Assembly: GCF_001632365.1 (NCBI RefSeq)
Contig: NW_024468530.1
Span: 310,001-374,000, forward strand
DNA: 64,000 nucleotides
Source of the DNA: Laetiporus sulphureus 93-53
Lineage: Eukaryota; Basidiomycota; Agaricomycetes; Polyporales; Laetiporaceae
Direction of reading: 5' to 3'
The position numbers and the translations under genes are program-made. The notes under the pieces were generated by a model. That model was not told the origin of the DNA, did no database searches, and saw only the letters and a list, made by a program, of their open reading frames with translations. Below, in pieces: positions 24,701 through 36,313 of this stretch. Position 1 is the first letter of the stretch. Each line of letters begins with the position of its first letter.

Positions 24701-25644
24701 GCTCTTCATACATCTCGACAAAGTATGCACGGCCGTCAGAAGTGATCCAAGTCTCAAAGCCTATGACTTTCGAATTCGAGATCTTGGTCACACACACTAT
24801 ACGTTTGAAAAACGGCATAGTCAACAGGCTTTCTTCCGCTCGCAATGCCGTAGTAGCGCACCGTCAGGGTCAACTAGCCAGGGGAATTCTTCCTCGTTCA
24901 TCATCCACGTAAAATACGCGTCGTCATCATCCTGCATCCCTGGCCATGGGATACGCTGCACTGAGGATGGGCTCGCTGTAGAGAAAACAATGTTATCATT
25001 GCGAGGTGACACGCTGTAGGTCCATAGCTATAGAATAATCCCGCAAGAGAACGTGAATGTTCCCGCACCTCAAGAGCATCCCTTCCAACCGTACAACACC
25101 CTCTAGGCGAAGCGTGACGGCTTGCAGCGGTAACGCCTCACCCGGACCAGGAAGGAAATGCCGCTGAGCACTGGACGCAAGCAGAGGTGATTGATAGAGC
25201 AGTTCATCTGGGCTGTACTGCACGGCCACAAGAACCAGGAAGGAACATGATGTCTATAGCACGATGTGGATACAACCGTCCATATGTCATTGTCGTATGC
25301 AGTTACATTCCCCTCAAGGTACACTCACCTGTATCACAATCCGCGCAGCACTCGGCGTCCAGCTCATAGAAACATTCTCGCCATGTTCAGCGATTGACGT
25401 CTGAGTACGTGACAAGTACGACAGGACGGCGGACGGCTGGAAAACAAACATGAACGTCCATACCGTTACCGCTGAGTAGTTCAGAGAGGCGTACCCGAAC
25501 GCGCCATGCGGTGATGCCGCTCTTTGTCAGAGTGCAGAACAGGCTCTTGCGCGGGCTTGGCGACAGACAGACAACAGGTTCAGTGGGCACAGGCAGGGCA
25601 GGTGCTGAAGAGATCTGTCTGGCAGCGGAGGTAGGGAAGTACAT
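21713..25644 (-). CDS. RIC1: Ric1, subunit of the Ypt6/Rab6 guanine nucleotide exchange factor
   Basis: Ric1 with Rgp1 activates Ypt6/Rab6 at the Golgi for retrograde endosome-to-Golgi traffic. The start MYFPTSAARQ at 25644 and the following VCLSPSPRKSLFCTLTKSGITAW match the family N-terminus. WD40-like segments follow, such as SMEWSSDGYVLAVGWEKGW and GRCLAWGFGVEYEVDKEKY. The C-terminal RIC1 domain includes MLFHLENRQMKEAI (read AILFASHYEHLVYFAHALEMML), LLPDTVDFLDHFDVALDVIVG and QLCREILRFLQFIDETGEAL. The stop lies at 21713-21715. It spans about 15 exons, so inner boundaries are approximate. A tRNA-Lys gene on the same strand sits about 180 nt upstream of its start codon. Confidence 0.87.
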
Positions 25645-25817
25645 GGTTCCGGTCACTTCAAGCTCATGTACGCCCGTTGAACGACACGATGAGCACTTGT
25701 GCACAATAAAGGGATGTTTTGGGGACGGCGAATGCTGTGAACATCGAAGTTGATAGGCCCGAAGAAGATAGAGCAGCAATGGCAGGTGGCACCAGGAACA
25801 GGATCCAAGAGTGAGTC

Positions 25818-25822
25818 AAAAA
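25818..25822 (-). terminator. RNA polymerase III terminator of tRNA-Lys copy 1
   Basis: Five T's on the minus strand lie just 3' of the tRNA. Confidence 0.75.
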
Positions 25823-25827
25823 CACTA

Positions 25828-25912
25828 GCCCACCGCGAGGGTCGAACTCGCAGCCTTCAGATGCCTGTTACTCATAAGAGTCTGACGCTCTATCCGATTG
25901 AGCTAGGCAGGC
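25828..25912 (-). tRNA. tRNA-Lys (CTT), copy 1, with intron
   Basis: The acceptor stem GCCTGCC pairs with GGTGGGC allowing G-U pairs. The D arm is GCTC/GAGC, the anticodon stem TCAGA/TCTGA and the T arm GCGAG/CTCGC around GTTCGACC. The loop gives anticodon CTT, with a 12-nt intron (TGAGTAACAGGC) after position 37. A T5 run (plus-strand A's at 25818-25822) is a pol III terminator. Confidence 0.93.
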
Positions 25913-27538
25913 ATGAAAGATAAATTAATTGTAAATATATATATGGCCATAGCTATATAGAATTGTCACTTTTGCATACTACTATCGGGGCATTCTTAGA
26001 AGCTGACTCTATCCTTCCTTCTAGGCTGCAGCTGGAATTAGCATTCTTCATTGTTGACGGATCACTCCTAGTTGATTGGTCTCTGATGCATAGTCGGAAT
26101 ATCTCATCTCGCTCGTCCGGGGGGGGTGATATCCGGCCGGTGAACGTAATCGACCTTATTTTCGCATACGTTCTTTATGGCAAGGATCTTACCTTTCTGG
26201 CCAAGTGCAGTGGATGTCCCTATGTCACCTAATAAGCCGTCTCGGGCTAGATGGTCACCGAATATGCAAGGTTATTCGTTGGGCATACGACAGACTTCGT
26301 TGCTTTATATCGACTAAGTGCGTTGCAGCTCCTTTCCCGTCAGTTCTTCTATGCTCGACCACCCCAGGATCGTCGTGCTGCACCCATAAATTCATCCGAG
26401 GTTCAGTGTATGCTCGGATTGCATGCTGCAGCTATTATTGCAGTTGCATTGCGATCTATTATCCCCGTGAGAACCAACACTCATTCCCCGGGAAGTCATG
26501 TCTGTCATCATCCCACGCGACGATCGTCGTGCTGCGCATTCTCCCTCATGCCCCCCATCTGAACAACACCATTCTTTCACTTTCTGCATGTCTGACATTT
26601 AAACCGCACATCGCCTGGTTCGGCCGGCGGAATGCTCAGCACAAACAGCTGCGACAACCCTAGCCTCCTCGACTCCAAAGCCTACTTCTGACGTCATGCT
26701 ACCGCCAACGTCCTTGTGCGTGCCGCATTACTTCTCGCTCCCTCGCGACTTATACATCGCATCACCTGCTACCTGCAAGTGAGGCAGCAGCATCGTGCAG
26801 CTCTCGCCCAGAGCCCGGCTCGGCCTCTGTGTGCGTGCGTGTTCGCGACCCATCTTAGGTGGCGCGCACAGAGACTATACCCTCCATGTTCCGTGGAGCA
26901 AGATTCTCAGACCCCAGATCTGAGAATGCAGCTATTCCTGGCCTCTGGATCCGTTTCAGTGACGTCGATGCTGAGAAGTCCGCAACGCCATTCGTCGTGC
27001 ACGCGAACGTTCACTATAGGGTTCATTCGCAAGGTTTCTCCGAGATGAATAAGTTGTGCGCATGTCCGATCCCGAAGCAGGTGCTTCAAGCTTTACAGCT
27101 GCGGAATCGCGGAAGGAACTCAGAGCTGCTTCCCGAATGTCTGCCGTTCATCGCGCGATCGGGGTAATTCTAAAGTACGCATGCATTATGTATGTGGTGC
27201 AGTAGTATGTGAACACGGACTCGAGACCCAGAGCTCGTCATCGACTTTGCACATAACAAGCCAAAGAAAAAAGTTAGAAATATAAGATAGCGCTTCTCCT
27301 GTCGGCTATCAAGTCAAGGTTAGGCTATGGGAGTGTAGGAGGTTGCAATTACATTAAGGTGACTGGCGGATCAGTCGAGGTATCAAAGTCCGCACCATTG
27401 GAAGATTGCACGCATATCTAAAACTAGACGTGGGACAAAAGATTGCGTAGCAAAAGGGCTAGTGCTTTTACCTAGCCTCGTTGAATTCTCATGAACGTTC
27501 GTGACTGCGACGAAAGGGACGTGGCGTCGGAAGGCAGT
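25913..27538. other. Gene-poor region between tRNA-Lys 1 and the first chitin deacetylase
   Basis: Here lie about 1.6 kb with only scattered short ORFs on both strands and no recognisable domain. The most protein-like is a 102-codon ORF at 26859-27167 (+) containing AAIPGLWIRFSDVDAEKSA, but it matches no family I know. No tRNA, TIR or LTR ends were seen. Confidence 0.5.
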
Positions 27539-29180
27539 TCAGAGAAGGAGGGCGGTCATGCCAGCCACAAGGCTGAGGACAGTCGTCAAGACCGCCGCGT
27601 TCACCATTGTGGAGCCCTGAGCATCGCTGGTGGAGACACCTGACGATGTGCTACCCTCACTGCCGGCCGCGCTGCTGCTGCCCGAAGCACCAGTGGCTTC
27701 CGCGCTAGCAGAGGCCGCAGCTGCAGTCGCCGAAGCGTTTGTCGGATAGATCGATTTCGCAGCGTCTGATCCGGAACAATCATGTTAGTCAATGTCATCT
27801 ACGAAAGACGATGGGCGAACTTACCAAGCGGAAGAGTGTTCGTGGAGTTATCGTTGGTTTCGATATAAGCGTTAGACAGCGGCATGTCCTGGCACTCGAT
27901 GACTGGCGTGATGTTAAATGAAGGCGTGTGCGCGAGGGCCTGCGGGAGGATATAGCCGACTGCGATGTCCACGGTTTGCTGGAACAGATCATGTTCGAGC
28001 ACAATGAAACCCGTGTCAATCTGGGACGAGTTGTTCATGATTGCCTCCCAATTATTCAAGACCTCGACAGCTGTGGTCGACCCGCTGGGAAGCGTGTAGT
28101 CTATGAATTCGGACGTTGAGCGCTACGCGATCAGGCACAACGTGACAGGATGGAAACCTACCTCCAGTGTCGAAAGTCTGGGTCTTGCTAATGCGAGTCC
28201 ATATCACAGGGTACAAATTCATCGCCAAGCCGATGGCACGAACACGATCATCAATGTCGCCGTAGGGAGGGCGCCAGTAGATGGGCGTCACACCGAGCGC
28301 GTCCTTGATGATTTTCTTCGTCCATCCCAATTCAGCGATCACCTCTTCGTTCGTTTTCGTCGTCATGTAAGGATGACTCCATGTGTGCACCGCAATCTGG
28401 TTGCCCATCATATACTCATCCTGGAGCATAGCAGGGCGCGAGATCGCACGCGATCCCACGACAAAGAACGTTCCGCGCAAGTCCTTCTGGTCAAAGTAAG
28501 AGAGCAAGTCGGGAGTGTACGGCGACGGGCCGTCGTCGTACGTCAACCCCCACGCCTCCTTCGTGGGGCAAGTCGTGACGTCGACGTCGCGAGTGCATCC
28601 GCCGCAAGTCCACCAGCACCGACTTGAGTTGGCGGCGGCGGCGGTGTTGTTTCCACAACCTCCCAGGTTGGTCACGGGAATGTCCGGGATCTCGATGCCG
28701 GTCGCATAGACCTCTTCAATCCACGCCTTCACCTCGTCCGAGTCCGTCGGCGGCGTCTTGTCAAGAGCCGGATAGTTTGAGGGCTTAAGCGATGCCGCTG
28801 TCAAGATGTAAGTGATCGTGCTCCACGTCCCGTTGCATCTATATATGCGTACCGTTTGGCAGGGCTGGAGCGGAGGGGACCCACGTCTGGGTCGCATCGG
28901 CAGGATAAGTCGTGGAGATCGCATGCGTGGTCTGTGTACTAGCGTTCGACACGATGGACACGAGAGGCACCGCGGTAGGGTTGGTGGAAAGCAGCGAGAA
29001 CGTGAGCGACTCAGTTGACGAAGACGCGGGAACTGTCAAAGCACCACTAGCACTCGAAGATGCAGAGCCAGCAACTAAGGTCACGGTGCTGGCACGGGCA
29101 CGATGCTGGACAGCGTTTTCGGGATGGTGCGCAGACACGAACAATGGGAGCGCGAGGGCGCCCACGAGCGCGAACTTCAT
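27539..29180 (-). CDS. Chitin deacetylase 1, carbohydrate esterase family 4, GPI-anchored
   Basis: This secreted enzyme removes acetyl groups from chitin in the cell wall to make chitosan. MKFALVGALALPLFVSA is a signal peptide; in-frame ATGs at 29186 and 29198 are alternatives. A Ser/Thr-rich linker leads to the NodB domain: LTYDDGPSPYT (catalytic base motif TYDDGP), IAVHTWSHPYMT (metal motif HTWSHP), YWRPPYGDIDDRVRAI, and LEHDL near the end. A Cys-rich segment CWWTCGGC precedes the domain. Three introns are clear near 28806-28855, 28100-28163 and 27781-27822. The tail is Ser/Ala/Gly-rich and ends in a hydrophobic VLSLVAGMTALLL, a GPI attachment signal. It is tandem to a close paralog upstream. 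Confidence 0.92.
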
Positions 29181-29199
29181 CCTCATCGCGATAGTCATG

Positions 29200-30340
29200 T
29201 GACAGGTGGCTAAACGAGTGGGAAGGTTTGGGTGCCGCGAGGAACGGCGAAACGGGAACGGAGGCGACGATGAGCAGGAGCTGCGTTGAAAGAGAGGATG
29301 AGAAATAGCAATACGTAGGATCAAAAACAGGTCGAGGGCAGGCGGAGCTGCAAATAATAAGATTCTTGGCAATGGCTTGGCAGGCAATCTCTCGCTCACG
29401 CCACCTTGCCGACGACGGCCAAACGGTGACTGGCAACGAGCATGCGGGAGACTAGATCATCCTCGCGCACTTATCGCGGTCCACCACCAGACGCGCCGCT
29501 CGTGCCCCGCCAAGCCTCCGATCCCGGGACAGCACGCTCGCCTGTCGACAGCCAGCCACCATGCTCGTTCGAGACGCATCCGACCAAGCACACCTCAACG
29601 TAGGGACTTGTAACTCACCTGCAGCCATGCTTGCGACGTCCGCCATCCGTCCTGACACCCACGAGCGGGGGCACGTCCAAAACAGGAAGGTGTCCAGGAA
29701 GGTCCCGAGGACGGCGAGCGTGCGCCGGTCGGCCGACTCGGTATCTAAGCATCGTGGCAACCCGATCGTCATCAACCTGTCATCGAGGATTTACCCCTGG
29801 CTTCTCCGCAACCCGGCCAGGCTTCACGTGAACCTTTCACAGCTGCGACTCCATGCAAGCGTCGAAGGCCCATTCGACACTGCAGGCGGCATACGAAAAC
29901 AGTCAATGGTCAGCACCGACGGTGGCGTTAGCAGCTGTCAAACACGGAACGAAGACGTGAAAGGTGCGCACCATGTCAATCTGCTCCTGTCTGACACTCG
30001 CCCCCCACCAACAGTTGAACGGCGTTACAATTATCTCCAGTACAAATCGTGAAAGCTGGGGTAATTAGACAGGTACATTAGGTGCAGTCCGACGACGAGC
30101 CCTACACTATGAGGAGCGGACCACACGTAAGTACTATGCGCTGGAATATCAGAGAAAAGGACGAATCGGCCATTACATGGTATATATGCGTCCAAAGATG
30201 CAGTGTAAACATCAACATGCACATAGCGATAACTCACTCGGGCCTGCTTGTGAATGACAGAAATGGTCGGTACAAATGCGATGACAAGGACGTATCTGGA
30301 TGCAATGGTTACGTCAAGCGAAAGAAGAGCCTTATGAGGC
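29200..30340. other. Intergenic region between the tandem chitin deacetylases
   Basis: This carries the promoter of chitin deacetylase 1 and the 3' flank of chitin deacetylase 2. ORFs seen here on the plus strand (for example 29561-30052) lack any recognisable domain and I do not call them genes. Confidence 0.5.
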
Positions 30341-31967
30341 TCAGAGGAAGAGCGTGCAAGCACCAGCGAGCACTCCAATTGCCGCGGTGAGGAGCGCTGG
30401 GCTGACAGACATAATGCTCATGGCATCGCTGCTCTGAGCGTCGCTGCCGCCGCTGCCGCTGCCGCTACTGGCACTACCGCTGGCGCTACCAGTGCCGCTC
30501 GTGGTTTGTGTTGCTTTTGAGGCGGACGACGACACAGACACAGTGTGGTTCGCGAGGTACGCCACTATTTGGTCAAATCAATCAGCGCTACATCACTGCT
30601 ACCACAGGGAGCGACGCACCGAGAGGTAGGGGATTCGAGGTGTTGTCATTTGTCTCTACGTAGGAGTTCGCGAGCGGCATGTCCAGACACTCAATGATGG
30701 GCGTCATGTTGTATTTGGGCTCATGGGCCAGAGCCTGTGGGAGGATGTAACCAGTCGCCATGTCCACAGTCTGCTCAAACAGATCATGCTCAAGCACAAT
30801 GAAGCCAGTGTCGATATTGGTTGAGTTGCCCATGATTTCCTGCCACTTGTCCAGGACGGAATACACGTTCGCAGTGCCACCGACGATGCTCCAGTCTACA
30901 TGGCAGAGATGGTCAGCTCTACGCTTTTTGCCGATCGTTGCAGTGCTTACCGGTAGTATCAAAGGTCATCGTCGCCGAGATACGCGTCCAGATGATGGGC
31001 GTCAAGTTCATCGCCGTCGAAATAGCACGGACACGGTCGTCAATGTCGCCGTACGGCGGGCGCCAGTAAATCGGCGTCACCCCGAGCGCGTCATGAATTA
31101 TTTTCTTTGTCCATCCGAGCTCGGCGATCACTTCCTCGTTTGTCCTAGTCGTCATGTACGGATGGCTCCACGTGTGAACCGCGATCTGGTTGCCCATCAT
31201 ATACTCGTCCTGCAGCATCGCCGGCCGCGAGATCGCGCGCGAGCCCACGACGAAGAACGTCGAGCGGATGTCCTGTTGGTCGAAGTATTGCAGCAGGTTT
31301 GGCGTGTACGGCGACGGCCCATCGTCGTATGACACGCCCCAGTGATTCTGGGTTGGGCAATACTGAATGTCGGTCTCACGCACGCAGCCGCCGCATGTCC
31401 ACCAGCAGGTTTCCGATGCGTTCGCGACCGCCGCGGTGTTGTTCGAGCAGCCTCCCGGGTTCGTTACGGGAATGTCGGGAATTTCAACGCCCGAGTTCAT
31501 GACCTGCTTGACCCACTCCTGCACCATTGTCGAATCCGTAGGCGGGGTTTTGTCCAAGGTGGGATAGTTCGTGGGGATTAGCGCGATCGCTATCACCGCT
31601 AAAGTCAGCTCGGGCGGCTCCGTGATAAGTTAGCGCACTGACCATCTGGCAAGGCCGGAGCGTTCGGGATCTGCGTCGGCTTCGAGCCCGTCGCGTAAGT
31701 CGTCGAAATGGCAATCGTAGACTGGGTCTGTGCAGTGCCCGTTGCAATTTCGGAGAGCGGGAGCGCGGTCGGATTCGTGGAGGCCAAGCTGAAAGTAATT
31801 GAATCCGGGAGCGTACCCGTCGAGGTGGCGCCGGCTTCAGCAGCAGAGACCGCGGCTGAGTTGTCCGCATCAGCGGACGTCGTGGTGGTTGCATCCCTGC
31901 GGAATTTGGCGCGGTGGGCAGAGGCGAGTGCCGGGAGGGCAAGGGCGGCGAAGGCAGCGTACTTCAT
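30341..31967 (-). CDS. Chitin deacetylase 2, carbohydrate esterase family 4, GPI-anchored
   Basis: This is a paralog of the downstream gene with the same order: signal peptide MKYAAFAALALPALASA, Ser/Thr linker, CWWTCGGC, VSYDDGPSPYTPNLL, FFVVGSRAISRPAMLQDEYM, IAVHTWSHPYMTTRTNEE, YWRPPYGDIDDRVRAI and VLEHDLFEQTVDM. Introns fall at equivalent places (near 31609-31644, 30898-30951 and 30573-30620). The tail is Gly/Ser-rich and ends in the hydrophobic GPI signal LLTAAIGVLAGACTLFL. The catalytic core is nearly identical to the neighbour while linker and tail have diverged, which points to tandem duplication. A TATA-like box precedes it. Confidence 0.93.
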
Positions 31968-32005
31968 GACTGCGGACGAGGGACAGGAACGAAAAGGAGC
32001 GCAAG

Positions 32006-32014
32006 GGTTTATAG
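32006..32014 (-). promoter_or_regulatory. TATA-like box of chitin deacetylase 2
   Basis: CTATAAACC on the minus strand lies about 40 nt upstream of the start codon at 31967. Confidence 0.5.
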
Positions 32015-32419
32015 GCCACCCAGTACGGCAGTGAGGGATGAAAGCAACACGCGAAAGAAGAGAGCAGAAGGAGCGACATGCGTTTTATATGCGCAGCGAA
32101 CATCAATGCTTCTTTGGACATAAACAACTTTTCGGAGCACCATCAACTTCGGCTCCGGACTGAGACGCCCGGCACCTATCCTATTAATAGACTGCCGACC
32201 AATCACGCACGGCGCACGGCCTATATAGCCCGTGTCACGGCTGGTCACGTACCTATTTTCGGCGCCAGCTATACTTATCGGTTAACGTGAGGCACAATAT
32301 GATACAATGCCGGACCAACGCTGTCGGCAGCAGCTTGCCTCGCAACGTCCAGGCTTTTGGGTAACATCAATCCGCGGTGATTGAGGGTCAGTCTACTACG
32401 TTCCCAGTCTCCTCCAGGC
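32015..32419. other. Promoter region of chitin deacetylase 2 and 3' flank of the NAP gene
   Basis: No coding exon is visible in this stretch. It is expected to hold control sites for chitin deacetylase 2. Confidence 0.5.
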
Positions 32420-33485
32420 TCACGCCCTCTTCGCCTTCTTCGGGCGCGGCTTCTCCAGGTCAATCTCCTCCTCGTCATCGTCCTCGTCCTCGCTGTCCTC
32501 TTCCTCCTCCGAGTCCATGTCGTCGCCCCCGGCCTGGCCAAGGAAATAGTCGATTGCCTCTGGGAAGATGTCGTTTGCGACGAGCACCCCGATCTAGGAA
32601 TGAAGCACCATGTCACCAATGTCAACCCTCCACTGTAGGATGCACTTACGTCGTATGGATCACCTTCATGCTCAAAAAAGTTGAAGAAACTGCCACCCTC
32701 TGACGGCATGTCGTCACCATCGTCGTCCATCACCTGGGGGTGGAGCTTGGTGAGATTCTTCGAGTCATCCTTCCAGTCAATCTTCTGGGCCTGTTTGTCA
32801 TAAGATATGCAATTAGCCTGGTGGCATTGGAACCGTCGCGAATTGCTCTTACCTGAGGCTCCACATCACGTTCCCACGAGAACTCAAGCATAGATTGTGT
32901 AATGCCATCCGCGTCAGGCTGATTGTCCTCCGCTGCGGGATGCGGCATGTATCGGTACTCCTTCTTCAGCACCCTGTTCGAGAAATATGGATTTTCCTTG
33001 AAATGCTGCACGTGTTGACAGTCAACGACGATGCGTCTGCACAACATGTGGCGTGCCCCACTCACAAATTCTAGCGTGAAACACCGCGACTCCCCCGAAT
33101 CCCGCGCGACCCAGACGTCCTCCAGATAGCTGAGCGCGACCTGGTCCGAGTTGTGCTGTGCTTGCATCGCGAACATGTTGTGGTTCATGAGCGCGACGGC
33201 CCAGAACTTCGGGATCCCCTTTAGGATGCTCTGCCGGTCTTCATACACGGACAAGAGAAACTCCTGCGCACGGCGCTCTACATGCCGGATAACACGGCCC
33301 TGTTAGCTCGCTCTATCAAGGATGGAGGAGGGTGGGAGCGCACCTAGAATAAGCTCGCGACGCGCAAGTTCCCTTTGGATCCCCTGCAGCTTCGCCGCGT
33401 ACTCGTCGGTCAGCTCGACGTCGCTGAGGGGATTTTTCTCCGTCGAATCCCCAGGGGATGCACGTTTGATGGCCTTGCTGCTCAT
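32420..33485 (-). CDS. Nucleosome assembly protein (NAP/SET family) histone chaperone
   Basis: NAP/SET proteins bind histones and help assemble or remodel chromatin. The start MSSKAIKRASPGDSTEK is at 33485. A predicted long helix (DEYAAKLQGIQRELARRE) is followed by the NAP core IPKFWAVALMNHN, HFKENPYFSNRVLKKEYRY, DWKDDSKNLT and SFFNFFEHEGDPYDIG. The C-terminus is a long run of Asp and Glu followed by PRPKKAKRA, a likely nuclear localisation signal. Several short introns are needed, for example around 33255-33340 and 32775-32850. The short length and single NAP core fit the SET/TAF-I type better than Nap1 itself. The stop is at 32420-32422. Confidence 0.88.
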
Positions 33486-34338
33486 CGTGAGGCTCTAGGA
33501 AAGGGTGGACGGGCAGAGAGGCGGTGAGACTTGGTCGTACAGCAGATGGCTTCCGAACAAATTTGGCTCAGCCACAGCGTCAAAGGGATATTTCAGACTC
33601 CGCGATACTCCGCTGCGGCCACTAATCGGCGCCACATATGTCGAAAGCACTTCCGCTTTCATCAGTTTGGTTCACGTCCGTCATGTCTTTTTACAACACA
33701 TCAGTGCACGGCCTGCACAAGAAAGAACCTTAAGTAGAGGGATCCATAAGATGTGTTTTGTAGCGTCAACTGCACGACCACTGTTTTGAACCACTCGGAC
33801 TAGCCACTTATTGCAACAACAGTAATATGCAAACGGTATGTTGACCAATCGCTTGCCGTGGTTTGACAAAGTTTCGCTGCATGTTGTCTCCCACAGGCAC
33901 CATGCTAGACACTGTATCATGTTCCGGGTACCTCATACAATGTGGAACGCGGGACGCCTGGTCGCCGCCTCATGGACGACAACTCAATCCCGAGTCCGAC
34001 TTGCTATTATGTGTCTCGATCCACATGGTCGTGTCATCTTTCACTGCACTGACTTCTCTTCTGAGAAGCGGGGTCATATCATCGATTCACTTACGATATC
34101 TGAGTGCGTGTTCAAGTGTTTCATCCTGGCACCAGTCGACTTCAAACAGCGCGTAGATCCTGTCGTTGTATGGCAGTCGACGCTCCACCGACTGTAGCAT
34201 TTCCAACTGCGCTCCCCGTGGCGAAATTCTCTCACAGCTCCTGACTCGTTGCATGAGCGGAGTGTTCAGTTGGAGGCGCATAAAAAGCTCTGACCCTACG
34301 CGAAGTAGCCCTGTGCGACAGCTCACAGCTCTTTCGCG
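33486..34338. other. Region upstream of the DUF6533 gene with a possible small minus-strand gene
   Basis: No known family is recognisable. On the minus strand a reading frame from about 34285 (MRLQLNTPLMQRVRS) runs to a good donor GTAAGTG near 34085. After an acceptor near 34042 it continues in frame as LKDDTTMWIETHNSK to a stop near 33973. This would make a protein of about 100 residues of unknown function, divergent from the DUF6533 gene. I regard it as unproven. Confidence 0.3.
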
Positions 34339-36313
34339 ATGTCATCCTCATCTTACGTTGCATTACTCACCGTTGAGAATATCAGCATTCTTCAAGAAGC
34401 GTGAGCTCGCCTCTGGGTTGCATGTGTTCTGTGACTCACAGGCTATTGTCGCATAGCGCTGGCTGTAACTATCGCTGCGTTGCAGTCGCTGGTAAGATCA
34501 GCTTTGGCCGTGAGCGAATGAATCACTCATATCGAGAACTTTGAAGCTCTCATATTCTATGAACACATCATCCTTCTGTCAGACGAGATATCAATGCTTA
34601 GGCTGTCCAGGTTGACGTTTGCCACATTGCTTTATCTTCTGAATCGGTTCATGCTTGTGCTCTTGGGCGTAACCTACGTCCTGTCTATATTCTGGTGGGA
34701 TACTCCCTTAGTGCGTTCACATCCCAGCTATGAGATGCACAACGCTGACTTGTTTTCTAGAGGTATGTCTTGATGTCATCACCGGAAGCAGCAGTCTTGA
34801 GAAGAAATAGCTGCGAATCTGTTGGGCTTCTGCAGGTGGCTGTTATTCTGATGCTGTTTACCACGACTACAGGTTGGTCACTAAGACAATGATTACAGCG
34901 AGCCCAACGTCTACTTTCCAGCGTTTTCTGCCCTTCGTACACTCGCCATTGGGGACTTCGTATACGATGCACCCGTCGACGATGGCGACGACGTCGTGGA
35001 CCGCCCTACAGACTTCACCAGCAGGCCATTCACACCTGTAGGTGATACAATCGACGAGGAGATCAGAGAGGTTCCACTTGAGGTCGTAGAGGGCCCAAAA
35101 ACATGCCTCATCTCGTAATGGTGCAGCAACAAGTATATAATAAACCCAATTGCATATGATCACGGTTGTGAGCAGTTTCATTGTGCCGGACCCGCATTGA
35201 AGGGCGCCAAGTCAAAAACTGTGTCGTATTCCAGGTACTCGCAGATGGATCGTCGCGTGAAACCGAACCCAGAATTCCTGGTTACAGCAGGTACTGGCCC
35301 GCTGCACTCACATTCCTATTGGGAATCGCGCTGTGGTCGTTAATGTGGTGAGCCACTTAATGTCTGTCTAGTGGCTCTTTGCGTTGATGAAATGTGCCAG
35401 TATAACTACGCCAAGACATCATATGCATACGTTGAATTCGTTGCGAACTATCCCATTTGCAGTTATAACACGTACATTTCCTTGGCGTCACAGCAAAAGT
35501 AAGTATGCCATGATCTGAATGAAAAATCATTTGGGTTTACATCGCGGTTGCAGATGTATTCATGAGTCAATATCTCTTCGAACAGCATCTCGGTGTGGAT
35601 ACATTGAATAGTAGCTATTATCGCGCGTGTTGGGGCAGTCTCGTCCGACTCAATTTTATTGGTGGTGACCTGGATCAAGACGTTCAAGCTCGCCAAAGAA
35701 AGCTCCAAGCTGAAGATGCCAGCGTCAGTGGGAGTACTTCTGTTCCGAGACGGTGAGCATTGGGCTTTGCAGTACCAACTACCATCTCACAGTAGCCCTT
35801 CTGGCCTTAGGCTCTTTGTACTTTGCGTATGTTTGCATTGCACTGCTACGTCCAAACCCCGGCTCATCCACTTCGATGTGCAGCACGCTACTGCTGCTGA
35901 ACGGCTTAGAGATCATACTGTCGTTCGTCTATCAGCATTCCGGTGTCTGTTTGGTTTCTGTTCTCGAATCAACAAAAGCCTCAATCTAGATTCGTACAGA
36001 TACCCCAGGATGTCACCAACTATATCTCAATCTTTATAACGTCGTGAGTACTTATCTATCATGTATGCTGTTCGCATGTAACTTTTTCTTCCCTAGTCTA
36101 TCTTCCATCCTCGTGGGCCGTCTCATCCTGAATCTTCGCCGTAGTCTGCACAATCGTGGTGATTCACCTGACATCGATAGCGTCCACTTGGCATCTCGTA
36201 TGATTGGGAATATTGGCGCAGATCTTATCCGGAGAGATGTCTCCGGTTGGATGTACATGCTGCGTTTCAATTTCAAGCCTCATCATCCCGTCATTTTTTT
36301 TCTTTCCCAATGA
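34339..36313 (+). CDS. DUF6533-type seven-helix membrane protein, possibly disrupted
   Basis: This resembles the large Agaricomycete family with a DUF6533 N-terminal domain, of unknown function. The first exon starts MSSSSYVALLTVENISILQEA; the next exons give NYRCVAVAALIFYEHIILL, SDEISMLRLSRLTFA and LLYLLNRFMLVLLGVTYVL. Later exons give AFSALRTLAI, RYWPAALTFLLGIALWSLM, VVTWIKTFKLAKESSK, YFATLLLLNGLEIILS, FVQIPQDVTNYISIF and LSSILVGRLILNLRRSLH, ending VIFFLSQ. The family order is kept. Between AFSALRTLAI (ends 34950) and RYWPAA (starts 35289) lie 338 nt with no good splice pair that joins the frames, so the gene may carry an insertion or use an unusual exon. A pseudogene is possible. Confidence 0.6.

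Noticed and set aside
26859..27167. 102-codon plus-strand ORF
   Set aside because: No recognisable domain, no splice partners and no neighbouring support.
29377..30052. Plus-strand ORFs between the chitin deacetylases
   Set aside because: They overlap promoter and 3' flank sequence and show no protein family features.
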